The position numbers and the translations under genes were made by a program. Positions 1 to 6,808 of a stretch of 9,330 nt of DNA are shown here, piece by piece. This stretch comes from Patescibacteria group bacterium (lineage in GTDB: Bacteria > Patescibacteriota > Gracilibacteria > UBA1369 > JAHJTR01), in assembly GCA_018829865.1 (NCBI GenBank), contig JAHJTR010000240.1, positions 1 through 9,330 on the forward strand, read 5' to 3'. Position 1 is the stretch's first letter, and each line of letters starts with the position of its first letter. The notes beneath the pieces were generated by a model, which saw only the letters and a program-made list of their open reading frames with translations, did no database searches and was not told where the DNA came from.

Positions 1-680
1 AAATTCTGATCTTTTGCTATTTGCATAACAGTTGCTCTGGTTATTCCAGGGAGTATTGATCCTTTGGCGACTGTGAATAATTCTCCATTACTAACCAAAA
101 ATATATTCTCGCCCGGGCCTTCTGCAATATTGCCTTTGTAATCTAAAAGAAGGGCTTCGTCGTAACCGGATTCGTGGGCATCTTGACTTGCGAGAATCGA
201 ATTTACATAATAGCCGCTGACTTTAGCGTCAGAGACTACGGATTCAGGGTGAAGCCTTTTATACTTCGAAATCTTTACTTTTACCGCATCTTTGCCCAAA
301 TATGCGCCCCAAGGCCAAACCGCTATACATAAATGCTGCTTAGCTCCCAGTGGATTGAGACCCATTTTGCCATAACCGTAAAAAGCCAAAGGCCTTATGT
401 ATCCGCTTTTTATATCATTTGATCTTATTGTTTCGCAGACTGCTTCGATTACCTCTTGAGGCGAAAAATTGATTTTGAGCTTGATTGCTTTTGCAGAGTA
501 ATAGAGCCGCTCGATATGCTCTTTTAGGCGGAAAACTGCGGGTGTTTTTGAGGTTTCGTAAAATCTGATCCCTTCAAAAACCGCACTTCCATAATGAGCT
601 ACATGGGCTAAAACGTGGATTTTTGAGTCTTCCCAGCCTATTAGTTGGCCATCCATCCATATTTTCTCAACAGTTTCCAT
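1..680 (-). CDS. ilvE: Branched-chain amino acid aminotransferase (partial, 3' end outside window)
   Basis: This PLP-dependent class IV aminotransferase exchanges the amino group between glutamate and the 2-keto acids of leucine, isoleucine and valine in the cytoplasm. The frame read leftwards from the ATG at 680-678 gives 226 residues before the window edge; the E. coli enzyme has about 309, so roughly the last quarter is missing. Visible family marks are AVFEGIRFYET at about 33-43, the arginine-containing RLKEHIERLY at 51-60, YIRPLAFYG at 94-102, the Schiff-base lysine K153 in SDAKVSGYYVNS, and the PLP-site AEGPGENIF at 186-194 followed by LPGITR at 210-215. The ATG is the only usual start after an upstream in-frame TAA. 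No Shine-Dalgarno sequence is visible. It is divergent from the surface-protein gene. D-amino-acid aminotransferase and aminodeoxychorismate lyase share the fold, but the FEGIRFY and EGPGEN context fits IlvE better. Confidence 0.93.
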   Translation of the reverse strand, partial: METVEKIWMDGQLIGWEDSKIHVLAHVAHYGSAVFEGIRFYETSKTPAVFRLKEHIERLYYSAKAIKLKINFSPQEVIEAVCETIRSNDIKSGYIRPLAFYGYGKMGLNPLGAKQHLCIAVWPWGAYLGKDAVKVKISKYKRLHPESVVSDAKVSGYYVNSILASQDAHESGYDEALLLDYKGNIAEGPGENIFLVSNGELFTVAKGSILPGITRATVMQIAKDQN

Positions 681-795
681 GCGAAAGATATTAATTGTTA
701 CAAAGTTAGTAGCAGATTATCAGAAAACGAGAATAAAATACATGACTTATCGGCTGATTTTTGCTATAATTATATGATTTATTGAAGAAATAAAA
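681..795. other. Divergent intergenic region between ilvE and the surface-protein gene
   Basis: This 115-base AT-rich spacer must carry the starts of both divergent transcripts. The rightward promoter is clear and listed separately. Leftward, a weak GATAAT-like -10 for ilvE can be read on the minus strand at 716-721, but no good -35 sits at the right distance, so it is not annotated as a promoter. No RNA gene or small ORF stands out. Confidence 0.6.
742..770 (+). promoter_or_regulatory. Extended -10 sigma70-type promoter for the surface-protein gene
   Basis: A perfect TATAAT at 765-770 is preceded by TGC, giving the extended -10 form TGnTATAAT. A partial -35, ATGACT at 742-747, lies exactly 17 bases upstream and matches four of six consensus bases. 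The expected transcript start is near 777, leaving a leader of only about 20 bases with a weak GAAGAAA purine stretch before the ATG at 796. Confidence 0.75.
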
Positions 796-3168
796 ATGAA
801 TAATTTTAAGAAGAGAATAAAAGGGGCGATCTCACTAATTACGGCTATTTTTTTAGTTGGAAGTTTTATGGCAACAAGCGCCTTGGCTAACGGTTATATC
901 GAGGCTGAAGGAATGGATACTGTTGCCGGATATTCGACTATTTTGAGGGCCAGCGGCATTACTCCGTTCAGTTCAATTGTGTATACGGTTGAAAAACCGG
1001 GTGGTGAGAAATTGATTATCCCTGCTCAGGCTGATAGGAGTGGCGATTCTAAAATTGATTTTTATGACTTTCACACTAAAACTGCGGGCACTTATAAAGT
1101 TACGGCCAATGAGATCGGGACGACGGTAGCAACCTCCCAAACGGGAAAAACATTTATTGTGTATCCTGATGAGGTTTCTAAAGAGAGATCAACTGTTAAC
1201 TCGGCTAAGCTGACTGCGGCTGCGAATAATATGGAGAAGATTTTGGTGACTGTGAATTTGGCTGATAAACATGGTAATGCGATTGCTAATCATATTGTGA
1301 ATTTGGTGGCTTCGCGTACGGGCGATCAGATAATTCGGGTTTCAAAACAGAGTTATACAGATCAACTTGGGGATATTAGCTTTTTGGTTTCTTCTTTAGA
1401 GCAAGGGGTTTCATCTTATACCGCGATCGATTTGACTGCGGGTACCACTTTGAATCAGCGGGTTAAAATCGCTTATTTAAGCAATAAACCGGCTCCGCTG
1501 GCTTCGGGTGGGGATTTGAGTTTTATGAGTACAACTTATGCTCAAACTACGGCGACAGTTGGCCCGATCCATCATTTTAAAATTGAGAATTTGGCGACGC
1601 AGGTTGCGCTTAATCAGAGTTTGTCGTTTAAAGTTTCGGGCTATGATAGCAATGATAATAAAGTTAACAATTATACCGGAACTGTGAGATTTGCGGTGAC
1701 TGATGCGAATGCGAGTCTGCCGCCTGATTATACTTTTAAGCCCGATGATTTGGGGAGTCATGAATTTAGTCTTGGATTGAGATTTATCACACCGGGTAGC
1801 CATAAACTGAGTGTTATGGATTCTTCGGATGGAGAAGTTAAAGGAGAATTCGTGATTACTGCGGGAGGAACAAGCACTGCGGCTACATATACCACATCGA
1901 CTGCAACTTCCACTACGTCTGTCTCTCCTCACACAACAATACAGAGAACAAAACCCGTTATTGAAGCGCCTACTGCGGGGAAATATAAGCAAAGAACGGT
2001 GATAGTCAGCGGGCATGCCGGGATTGGGGATCAATTGAAGATGTTTGATAATAATAAGGAAATTGGGACGTTTGCGGCTGATGCTGCGGGGAAATTCACT
2101 TTTCAGGCTAAAAGTCTGAGCAATGGTAAACATACGATTAGAATAGGGATTACTGACGGGACCGGGAATATTTTGCTTTACTCTGATGATTTGGTTATTG
2201 ATATTGATAGCAGCGCGCCTTCAGTGGATGAGGTGAAGATTTTGCCGAGTGCGAATATTACTAAAAGGGCTAGGGCTTTGATAAAAATTTATAGTGAGAA
2301 GAATTTGGCTGAGGCCGCTATTATTTTGAATAATACTATTTCTGAGCTGACGCCTGTGCTGGGTGAACCCGGCGCTTACTCGGTTTCTTTGAATCCGCCG
2401 CAAACTGCGGGGGCTTATCCGATTGATGTTGTGGTTATTGATCAGCTGGGTAATGAGGGTAATTATAAGGCGATGGCTACTTTGAATGTTGTTGAGCCTG
2501 GTGTTTCGATTGGGATTGGTGAAAAGACTGAGGGAGATTCAACGGTTACTCCCGGAACAACTACTTTGCCGCCTACAGAAGGGGCTCCGGGGTTGCCGAC
2601 AAAAGTTGTTTATGTGAAAGGTGCCAGTAGTGATTCGAGAGTGACTTTGACCTGGGATGCGGCGCAAGATAATACCTATATTGCGAAATATAAGGTTTAT
2701 TACGGGATTGAACCGAATAATTTGATTGTGGCTGTGAATACTTTTGATGCGGCGACGAGATGGTATGTACCTAATTTGACGAATGGTCAGACATATTACT
2801 TTGCCGTTGCGGGTATTGATTCTGAAGGGAATGTTGGGCCGCTTAGTGAGGTTTTGAGTGGTAAGCCCGTTTCGGGTGTTGCTCATCCGTTGGCTGGGGC
2901 TGCTCCTGCGGTGACACCTGCGGCTACTCCGACTGCGGCGCCTGTGGTAACTCCGGTGGTAACTCCGGCGGTAGCTACTACGCCCGCTACCTCCCCTCCT
3001 CCGACTGCCGCTCCTGTAATTCCTGTGCCGGATGAAATTCCAAATAGCGGACCTGAGGCGATGATTGTTACTTTTGTGGCGCTTCTGCTTGCGGGGATTG
3101 TGGTTTACTTGAATCCGTTTAAAAGACGAAGGAAATATTTTGCGATTAAGGTGCTAGATCGCGACTAG
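796..3168 (+). CDS. Secreted multi-domain Ig-like/FN3 surface protein with C-terminal sortase-like anchor
   Basis: This 790-residue protein is predicted to sit on the outside of the cell. Residues 1-31 form a Sec signal peptide with a basic start (NNFKKRIKG), a hydrophobic core and a signal peptidase I site after SALA. Then come beta-rich modules: an Ig-like region at about 32-128; an invasin-type Big_1-like domain at about 129-228; an Ig-like domain at about 257-355; a Thr/Ser-rich linker at about 357-382; two more Ig-like domains at about 385-473 and 474-567, the first with a DAAGKFTF-type motif; and a fibronectin type III domain at about 596-691. A Pro/Thr/Ala/Val linker (about 696-745) leads to IPNSGPE at 748-754, an 18-residue hydrophobic helix, and the basic tail KRRRK. 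That end has the layout of an LPXTG sorting signal with a variant motif. It is probably adhesive or structural; no catalytic domain is seen. The stop is TAG. The gene is probably monocistronic, since a new promoter follows. Confidence 0.88.
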   Translation: MNNFKKRIKGAISLITAIFLVGSFMATSALANGYIEAEGMDTVAGYSTILRASGITPFSSIVYTVEKPGGEKLIIPAQADRSGDSKIDFYDFHTKTAGTYKVTANEIGTTVATSQTGKTFIVYPDEVSKERSTVNSAKLTAAANNMEKILVTVNLADKHGNAIANHIVNLVASRTGDQIIRVSKQSYTDQLGDISFLVSSLEQGVSSYTAIDLTAGTTLNQRVKIAYLSNKPAPLASGGDLSFMSTTYAQTTATVGPIHHFKIENLATQVALNQSLSFKVSGYDSNDNKVNNYTGTVRFAVTDANASLPPDYTFKPDDLGSHEFSLGLRFITPGSHKLSVMDSSDGEVKGEFVITAGGTSTAATYTTSTATSTTSVSPHTTIQRTKPVIEAPTAGKYKQRTVIVSGHAGIGDQLKMFDNNKEIGTFAADAAGKFTFQAKSLSNGKHTIRIGITDGTGNILLYSDDLVIDIDSSAPSVDEVKILPSANITKRARALIKIYSEKNLAEAAIILNNTISELTPVLGEPGAYSVSLNPPQTAGAYPIDVVVIDQLGNEGNYKAMATLNVVEPGVSIGIGEKTEGDSTVTPGTTTLPPTEGAPGLPTKVVYVKGASSDSRVTLTWDAAQDNTYIAKYKVYYGIEPNNLIVAVNTFDAATRWYVPNLTNGQTYYFAVAGIDSEGNVGPLSEVLSGKPVSGVAHPLAGAAPAVTPAATPTAAPVVTPVVTPAVATTPATSPPPTAAPVIPVPDEIPNSGPEAMIVTFVALLLAGIVVYLNPFKRRRKYFAIKVLDRD
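2944..2967 (+). repeat. Short 12-bp tandem repeat coding the Val-Val-Thr-Pro linker
   Basis: The unit GTGGTAACTCCG occurs twice head to tail and is followed by a decayed third start (GCGGTAGCT). It encodes V-V-T-P within the Pro/Thr/Ala-rich stalk of the surface protein. Such in-frame repeats can change copy number by slippage and so lengthen or shorten the stalk without breaking the frame. Confidence 0.7.
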
Positions 3169-3184
3169 ACGAACAAAATAGCGC

Positions 3185-3214
3185 TATAGATTTCTGATCA
3201 TTATCTGATATAAT
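3185..3214 (+). promoter_or_regulatory. Extended -10 promoter for the yggT-cysS unit
   Basis: TATAAT at 3209-3214 is preceded by TGA, forming TGnTATAAT. The -35 is poor (TATAGA at 3185-3190, 18-base spacing), as is common when the -10 is extended. The upstream side contains a perfect 10-bp palindrome, ATAGCGCTAT (3178-3187), and two copies of TCTGAT 11 bases apart (3193-3198, 3204-3209), which could be a binding site or chance. The expected transcript start is near 3220. Confidence 0.65.
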
Positions 3215-3240
3215 GCGAGAGAAATTTTAACATTATTGAT

Positions 3241-3549
3241 TTGGATTTATCTGGAATTGAAACTGTAGCGATTTTTATTGCGCTTGTGGCCTCGCTTTTG
3301 GAGATGTCGATTTTTGTGGAGGTGCTGGCCAGTTGGTTTGGGAATGCTTATCAGAAAGGCAGATTTCGCTTGTTTTTTGAAGGAGTGAATGCGCCTTATC
3401 TTGGGATAATCCGGAGATTTGTACCCGGTTTTGGCGGCATTGATTTTTCGCCTTTGGTTGGAATTTTGATTTTGGAATTCGGGACGAGTTTTTTGCTGAG
3501 ACTGATGGGGGTGAATTATGCCGAATTAATGAGTAAAATTAATTTATAG
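3241..3549 (+). CDS. yggT: YggT-family small integral membrane protein
   Basis: This 102-residue membrane protein has two hydrophobic segments, at about 8-31 and 70-90. Between them lies the family signature: a loop with APYLGIIRRFVPGFGGIDFS (51-70) followed by PLV, the usual P-x-x-x-x-I-R-x-x-x-P-x-x-G-G-I-D-x-S-P pattern of YggT proteins. YggT proteins are widespread and their biochemical role is poorly defined; links to osmotic stress tolerance and to division or envelope functions have been reported. The start is uncertain. The frame opens at 3214 and contains no ATG before codon 22, which lies inside the first membrane helix, so TTG at 3241 is chosen; ATT at 3235 or 3232 is a less likely alternative. 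The gene ends only 3 bases before the longest possible cysS frame, so the two are probably co-transcribed. Confidence 0.85.
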   Translation: MDLSGIETVAIFIALVASLLEMSIFVEVLASWFGNAYQKGRFRLFFEGVNAPYLGIIRRFVPGFGGIDFSPLVGILILEFGTSFLLRLMGVNYAELMSKINL

Positions 3550-3554
3550 TTTAT

Positions 3555-3561
3555 GGAGGAG
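3555..3561 (+). promoter_or_regulatory. Strong Shine-Dalgarno sequence that points to a TTG start for cysS
   Basis: GGAGGAG lies inside what would be codons 1-3 of the longest cysS frame (ATG at 3553) and sits 6 bases upstream of an in-frame TTG at 3568. It is the only strong ribosome-binding sequence near any start in this window. Its position favours the TTG as the true start. Confidence 0.65.
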
Positions 3562-3567
3562 AAAGAA

Positions 3568-5076
3568 TTGTATATACAAAATTCGTTAAATAAGAATACT
3601 GAGAATATAAAGCCGTGTGCTGATGATATCGAGAGATTTGATGGACGTATGGCGAGAAGTGGAAAAGTGAGATTTGAGCCGATTGAGCCGGGGAAAGTGA
3701 GCATGTATGTGTGTGGGCCGACGGTTTATGATAAGGCGCATCTTGGGCATGGGCGGAGTGCGGTGGTTTTTGATGTGATTCGGAAGTATTTGCGGGAGTT
3801 TAAGGGCTACGAGGTGACTTTTGTTTCCAACTATACCGATATTGACGATAAGATGATTAAGCGGGCTAAGGAAGAAGGGATAAGTGTGGCAGAGTTGGCT
3901 GAAAAAGTTATTCCGATGTATGAGCGTGATTATGGGAAGCTTGGGATTGAGCCTGCTGATGTGCAACCGCGGGCGACAGATCATATTGATGATATTTTGC
4001 GATTGGTAGAAAAACTTGAAGTGAAGGGGTTGGTTTATGTTATTGATGGGGATGGGGTTTATTATGATGTGAGTAAGTTTGAGGAGTATGGGAAACTTTC
4101 GGGGCAGAAGCTTGAGGAGCTGAGGATGGGGGCGAGGGTTGATGTGAATAATAAAAAGCGGAATCCTTATGATTTTGCGGTTTGGAAATTTAAGAAGGAG
4201 GAGGGCGAGCCGGCTTGGGCTAGCAAATGGGGAGAAGGAAGGCCCGGTTGGCATATTGAATGTAGTGCGATGAGCTGGGCGGTTTTGGGGGAGAAATTTG
4301 ATATTCATGGAGGCGGGCTTGATCTTAAATTCCCCCATCATGAGTGTGAGATTGCTCAGAGTGAAGGGGCTTTTGGGGAGGGAGCGTTTGCGAAGTATTG
4401 GTTACATAATGGCTTTGTAAAGATCAATGACGAGAAGATGAGTAAGAGCTTGAATAACTTTTTTACTCTTGAGGAGATGTTTGAGAAGTATGATCCGCAG
4501 GTGGTGAGGCTTATGTATTTGAGGACGCATTATTTGAAACCGATTAATTTTAGTGAGGAGTTATTGAAGCAGGCGGAGGCCACTTTAAGTGGGATTCAAA
4601 GGTTTGCAAAAACGTTAATGATTAATTACGATAAAATGTCGAATAATCCTAGTAAGGATTACCATGGGGATAAATATTTAAAACACTTTGATTTCCATAT
4701 GGATAACAATTTTAATACTTCTGAGGCATTGGGTGCTTTTTTTGGTTTACAGGATTCTATAAACCTTATGCGAACTTTAGAAACCTTAACAAAAGAGGAA
4801 GTAGACAATGCGATGAATGCCTTAGAAAAGATGGATAAAGTTCTTGGCATAATCTTCCCGTCGGAAGAAAGGCAGAAAGAGATGGAAAGAAGAACAATTC
4901 CTGTGAAGGGCGAAGATCTCCCCGAAAAAGAACAAAAGATGCTTTTTGAGAGAAATGAGGCGAGAAGGAATAGAGAATATCATGAGGCTGATACAATTAG
5001 GGCTGAGTTTGAGAAATTGGGGTATGATCTGAAGGATGGCGCGGATGGGAAGACGGAGATTTTTAGGATTAGTTAG
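3568..5076 (+). CDS. cysS: Cysteinyl-tRNA synthetase
   Basis: This class I synthetase charges tRNA-Cys with cysteine at the expense of ATP in the cytoplasm. Numbered from the TTG at 3568 (502 residues; 507 from the alternative ATG at 3553), it has MYVCGPTVYD with zinc-ligand Cys49, the HIGH-type motif HLGH at 58-61, NYTDIDDKMI, the further zinc ligands Cys232 (ECSAM), His257 and Glu261 (PHHECEIAQSE), and KMSKS at 290-294. A DALR-type helical domain (FHMDNNFNTSEAL) and a complete C-terminal anticodon-binding end (NREYHEADTIRAEFEKLGYD) follow. It is longer than E. coli CysS (461), partly because about 20 extra residues lie between the first beta-strand (LYIQNSL) and the FEPIEPGKV strand. The TTG start is preferred because it follows GGAGGAG and places LYIQNSL where the family normally begins. 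It is the second gene of the yggT unit. The codon style changes at about 4590-4930. Confidence 0.95.
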   Translation: MYIQNSLNKNTENIKPCADDIERFDGRMARSGKVRFEPIEPGKVSMYVCGPTVYDKAHLGHGRSAVVFDVIRKYLREFKGYEVTFVSNYTDIDDKMIKRAKEEGISVAELAEKVIPMYERDYGKLGIEPADVQPRATDHIDDILRLVEKLEVKGLVYVIDGDGVYYDVSKFEEYGKLSGQKLEELRMGARVDVNNKKRNPYDFAVWKFKKEEGEPAWASKWGEGRPGWHIECSAMSWAVLGEKFDIHGGGLDLKFPHHECEIAQSEGAFGEGAFAKYWLHNGFVKINDEKMSKSLNNFFTLEEMFEKYDPQVVRLMYLRTHYLKPINFSEELLKQAEATLSGIQRFAKTLMINYDKMSNNPSKDYHGDKYLKHFDFHMDNNFNTSEALGAFFGLQDSINLMRTLETLTKEEVDNAMNALEKMDKVLGIIFPSEERQKEMERRTIPVKGEDLPEKEQKMLFERNEARRNREYHEADTIRAEFEKLGYDLKDGADGKTEIFRIS

Positions 5077-5185
5077 GTTGGTGGATGATGGTTGGAATTG
5101 TTGAGGCAGGGATTTGGTTTGGCTTTTTTTGTGTGGAGTATGGCTACAGCAATGCTCCTTCTTTAGCGATTGTGTCTGCTGCTCT

Positions 5186-5217
5186 GGAGCAGGGCTGTAG
5201 CCCTGCTCCAACTTTTT
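5186..5217 (+). terminator. Likely intrinsic terminator of the yggT-cysS transcript
   Basis: The palindrome GGAGCAGGG-CTGTAG-CCCTGCTCC (5186-5209) forms a GC-rich 9-bp stem with a 6-base loop. It is followed after AAC by five T (5213-5217). The three-base gap before the T-run is slightly long. It lies about 110 bases after the cysS stop and is the best rightward terminator in the region. Confidence 0.6.
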
Positions 5218-5270
5218 AGCCCTGCTCCACCTCAGTCGTTGGAGTGCGATTGTATCGGGCTCCTTGGTTT

Positions 5271-5298
5271 AAAAAGGAGCAGGATGCAATCCTGCTCC
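5271..5298 (-). terminator. Likely intrinsic terminator of murC
   Basis: Read on the minus strand, the 10-bp stem GGAGCAGGAT/ATCCTGCTCC with loop TGC (5298-5276) is followed immediately by five T (5275-5271). This is the classical intrinsic terminator layout, beginning about 48 bases after the murC stop. Confidence 0.75.
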
Positions 5299-5345
5299 AA
5301 CAATGCAATCCTGCTCCAACTATTGAGGATAATTAAGCCATATGT

Positions 5346-6710
5346 TTAGACTCTAAGCACCTCATCTTCCTCAAGCCATTTGGTGATTTTGTAGACGTCT
5401 CCTGCTCCCATGATTACTATTACGTCGAAGTCGTTGTATTTTTTTTCTATGTATTCTTTTGTTTTTTCGAGGCCATTGCCGAATTTGGCGGGTACTTTGT
5501 TTTTTTTGATTTCTTTTACTAGTATTTCGGCTGAAACGGCTTCGATGTCTTTTTTTACGTCGCGTACTTGGTAAATATCCGGCACTATTACTTGATCGCA
5601 AAGATTAAATGAGGCTCCAAATTCTTTGAGTAAATTTTTTGTCCTGTTGTATTGATGCGGCTGATAGATACAGCAGATTCTCTCCCTTGGATATTTTTCG
5701 CGGAGGGCGTTTAGGGATGCGCTGATTTCTGTTGGGTGATGGGCGTAATCGTCGTAGATTTCTGTGGTGCCGATTTTGCCTTTGTACTCCATTCTGCGCC
5801 ATGAACCTTTGTATCTGTATAAATTGGGGAAGATAATTTCGTCGGGGACTTTTAAGTAATGACAGAGCGCGTAGGCCATGAGTGCATTATATTTGTTGTG
5901 TTCTCCCGGTAACTGGAGTACTAAATCTCCTACCAAATGATAATTACGATAAAGAGTATTTTTGCCGTGTAATGAATAATCGGCTTCGCTCTTGCGGCTA
6001 ACTCGAATCACATTGCAATGCGCATGTGCGAGTACCTTTTTAACATTCTCATCATCGATATTGGCGATAATACAGCCATCAAGAGGCACTTTTTTGGCAA
6101 GTTGGATGAATGCGTCGATGTAGTCGGCTTCATCCTTATAAACATCAAAATGATCCATCTCTATATTTAAAAGGAGGAGAATATCGGGATTGATATCGAG
6201 GAAAGAGCGCTTGTACTCGCAGGCTTCGACGACTAGATATTTGGAATGACCGGTGTAAACATTCAGGCCGCTGAATTCCTTGAGAGTTGTGCCGATAATC
6301 ACCGTTGGCTCGTAGGAGGCGGCTACCATCGTAGTGCCAATAAGTCCGGTTGTTGTGGTTTTGCCGTGAGTGCCGGCAATGGCGATTGTGTATTTTGAAC
6401 TGCTTAAAAGGCCGAGTGACTGGCCATAAGTGATAATCTTGACTCCCCTTTCGTGTAGCTCTTTAAGCTCGACATTGGTTTTTTGGATAGCCGGGGAAAT
6501 TATGCAGAGATCAATATTTCTTGGCAGGTTCTCGACTCGGTGGCCGATATGAACGTCGATGCCGTCTTTAATCAAATTGTCTGTGAGCTCGCTGGCTTCT
6601 TGATCGGAGCCGACAACGGTTTTGCCTTGTTCGTGCAAAATACGGGCCACGGCGCTGATGCCGATTCCGCCTATACCGATTAAATAAATTGTATTGAGTT
6701 CTGTGGGCAT
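5346..6710 (-). CDS. murC: UDP-N-acetylmuramate--L-alanine ligase
   Basis: This cytoplasmic Mur ligase adds L-alanine to UDP-N-acetylmuramic acid using ATP, the first peptide step of peptidoglycan precursor synthesis. The 454-residue product is close to the family length (E. coli 491). It shows the N-terminal Rossmann-type UDP-binding motif GIGGIGIS at 12-19, the P-loop AGTHGKTTTT at 112-121, the acidic metal and substrate segment EACEYKRSFL at 162-171, EMDHFDVY at 184-191, PGEHNKYNA at 268-276 and YDDYAHHPTEI at 319-329. A C-terminal domain contains PHQYNRTK at 351-358 and MGAGD at 434-438. Where many MurC proteins read EADESDGSFL, this one has CEYKR, a natural variant of the site. The stop is TAA. 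No Shine-Dalgarno sequence precedes the ATG; an inverted repeat spans the leader instead. It is convergent with cysS and downstream of, but probably not co-transcribed with, the orphan gene at 6809-7351. Confidence 0.96.
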   Translation of the reverse strand: MPTELNTIYLIGIGGIGISAVARILHEQGKTVVGSDQEASELTDNLIKDGIDVHIGHRVENLPRNIDLCIISPAIQKTNVELKELHERGVKIITYGQSLGLLSSSKYTIAIAGTHGKTTTTGLIGTTMVAASYEPTVIIGTTLKEFSGLNVYTGHSKYLVVEACEYKRSFLDINPDILLLLNIEMDHFDVYKDEADYIDAFIQLAKKVPLDGCIIANIDDENVKKVLAHAHCNVIRVSRKSEADYSLHGKNTLYRNYHLVGDLVLQLPGEHNKYNALMAYALCHYLKVPDEIIFPNLYRYKGSWRRMEYKGKIGTTEIYDDYAHHPTEISASLNALREKYPRERICCIYQPHQYNRTKNLLKEFGASFNLCDQVIVPDIYQVRDVKKDIEAVSAEILVKEIKKNKVPAKFGNGLEKTKEYIEKKYNDFDVIVIMGAGDVYKITKWLEEDEVLRV

Positions 6711-6746
6711 TCTCTGTGGGTGGTTTTTTGAAGCGCGTACAGAGAA
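6710..6746 (-). promoter_or_regulatory. Inverted repeat in the murC leader touching the start codon
   Basis: On the minus strand, TTCTCTGT (6746-6739) pairs perfectly with ACAGAGAA (6717-6710), whose last A is the first base of the murC ATG. The 8-bp stem encloses a 21-base A/C-rich loop. In the mRNA it would fold the bases just before the start codon into a helix. Whether it regulates translation is unknown. Confidence 0.4.
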
Positions 6747-6808
6747 GATTTTATTGTTAATTGACGAAAAAGTCTAGGTTTCGGTTTGAACTGAATAAAA
6801 AATGTCAT

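Larger units (their letters stand above)
5135..5320. repeat. Cluster of four related 23-24 bp palindromes plus two half-units (REP-like)
   Basis: Four units start with GGAG and end with CTCC. Unit 5135-5158 is imperfect. Unit 5186-5209 has perfect 11-base arms GGAGCAGGGCT/AGCCCTGCTCC. Unit 5241-5263 has arms GGAGTGCGAT/ATCGGGCTCC with one wobble and one mismatch. Unit 5276-5298 has perfect 10-base arms GGAGCAGGAT/ATCCTGCTCC. Half-units are AGCCCTGCTCCA at 5218-5229 (a copy of 5199-5210) and ATGCAATCCTGCTCCAAC at 5303-5320 (a copy of 5284-5301, period 19). The inner arm sequences differ between units but still pair, so structure is kept while sequence changes. The layout resembles REP or MITE-type intergenic repeats. 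CRISPR is excluded by the short, irregular spacing. Confidence 0.8.
5077..5345. other. Non-coding convergent region between cysS and murC
   Basis: These 269 bases lie between two genes that converge. No credible coding frame is seen; the readable frames run through palindromes and cysS antisense. The content is a cluster of related 23-24 bp palindromes and half-palindromes at 5135-5320, including one terminator for each direction, all listed separately. The first 58 bases (5077-5134) are G/T-rich and show no feature other than a run of seven T at 5124-5130. Confidence 0.75.

Noticed and set aside
1477..2133. Long minus-strand open frame (about 218 codons) inside the surface-protein gene
   Set aside because: It lies wholly opposite a gene with signal peptide, Ig-like domains and anchor, and its translation is low-complexity and rich in Arg/Ser/Ile with no domain logic.
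3586..4341. Minus-strand open frame (about 251 codons) opposite cysS
   Set aside because: It is antisense to the catalytic core of cysS. It owes its length to the scarcity of stop-producing codons in this G-rich sequence, and the product has no recognisable motif.
4822..5211. Minus-strand open frame crossing the cysS end and the palindrome region
   Set aside because: Most of it is antisense to conserved cysS sequence and the rest runs through terminator hairpins.
5135..5320. Repeat cluster as a possible CRISPR array
   Set aside because: The units are full palindromes of 23-24 bp with varying sequence and irregular gaps of about 12-31 bases, and there are no uniform repeats with unique spacers.
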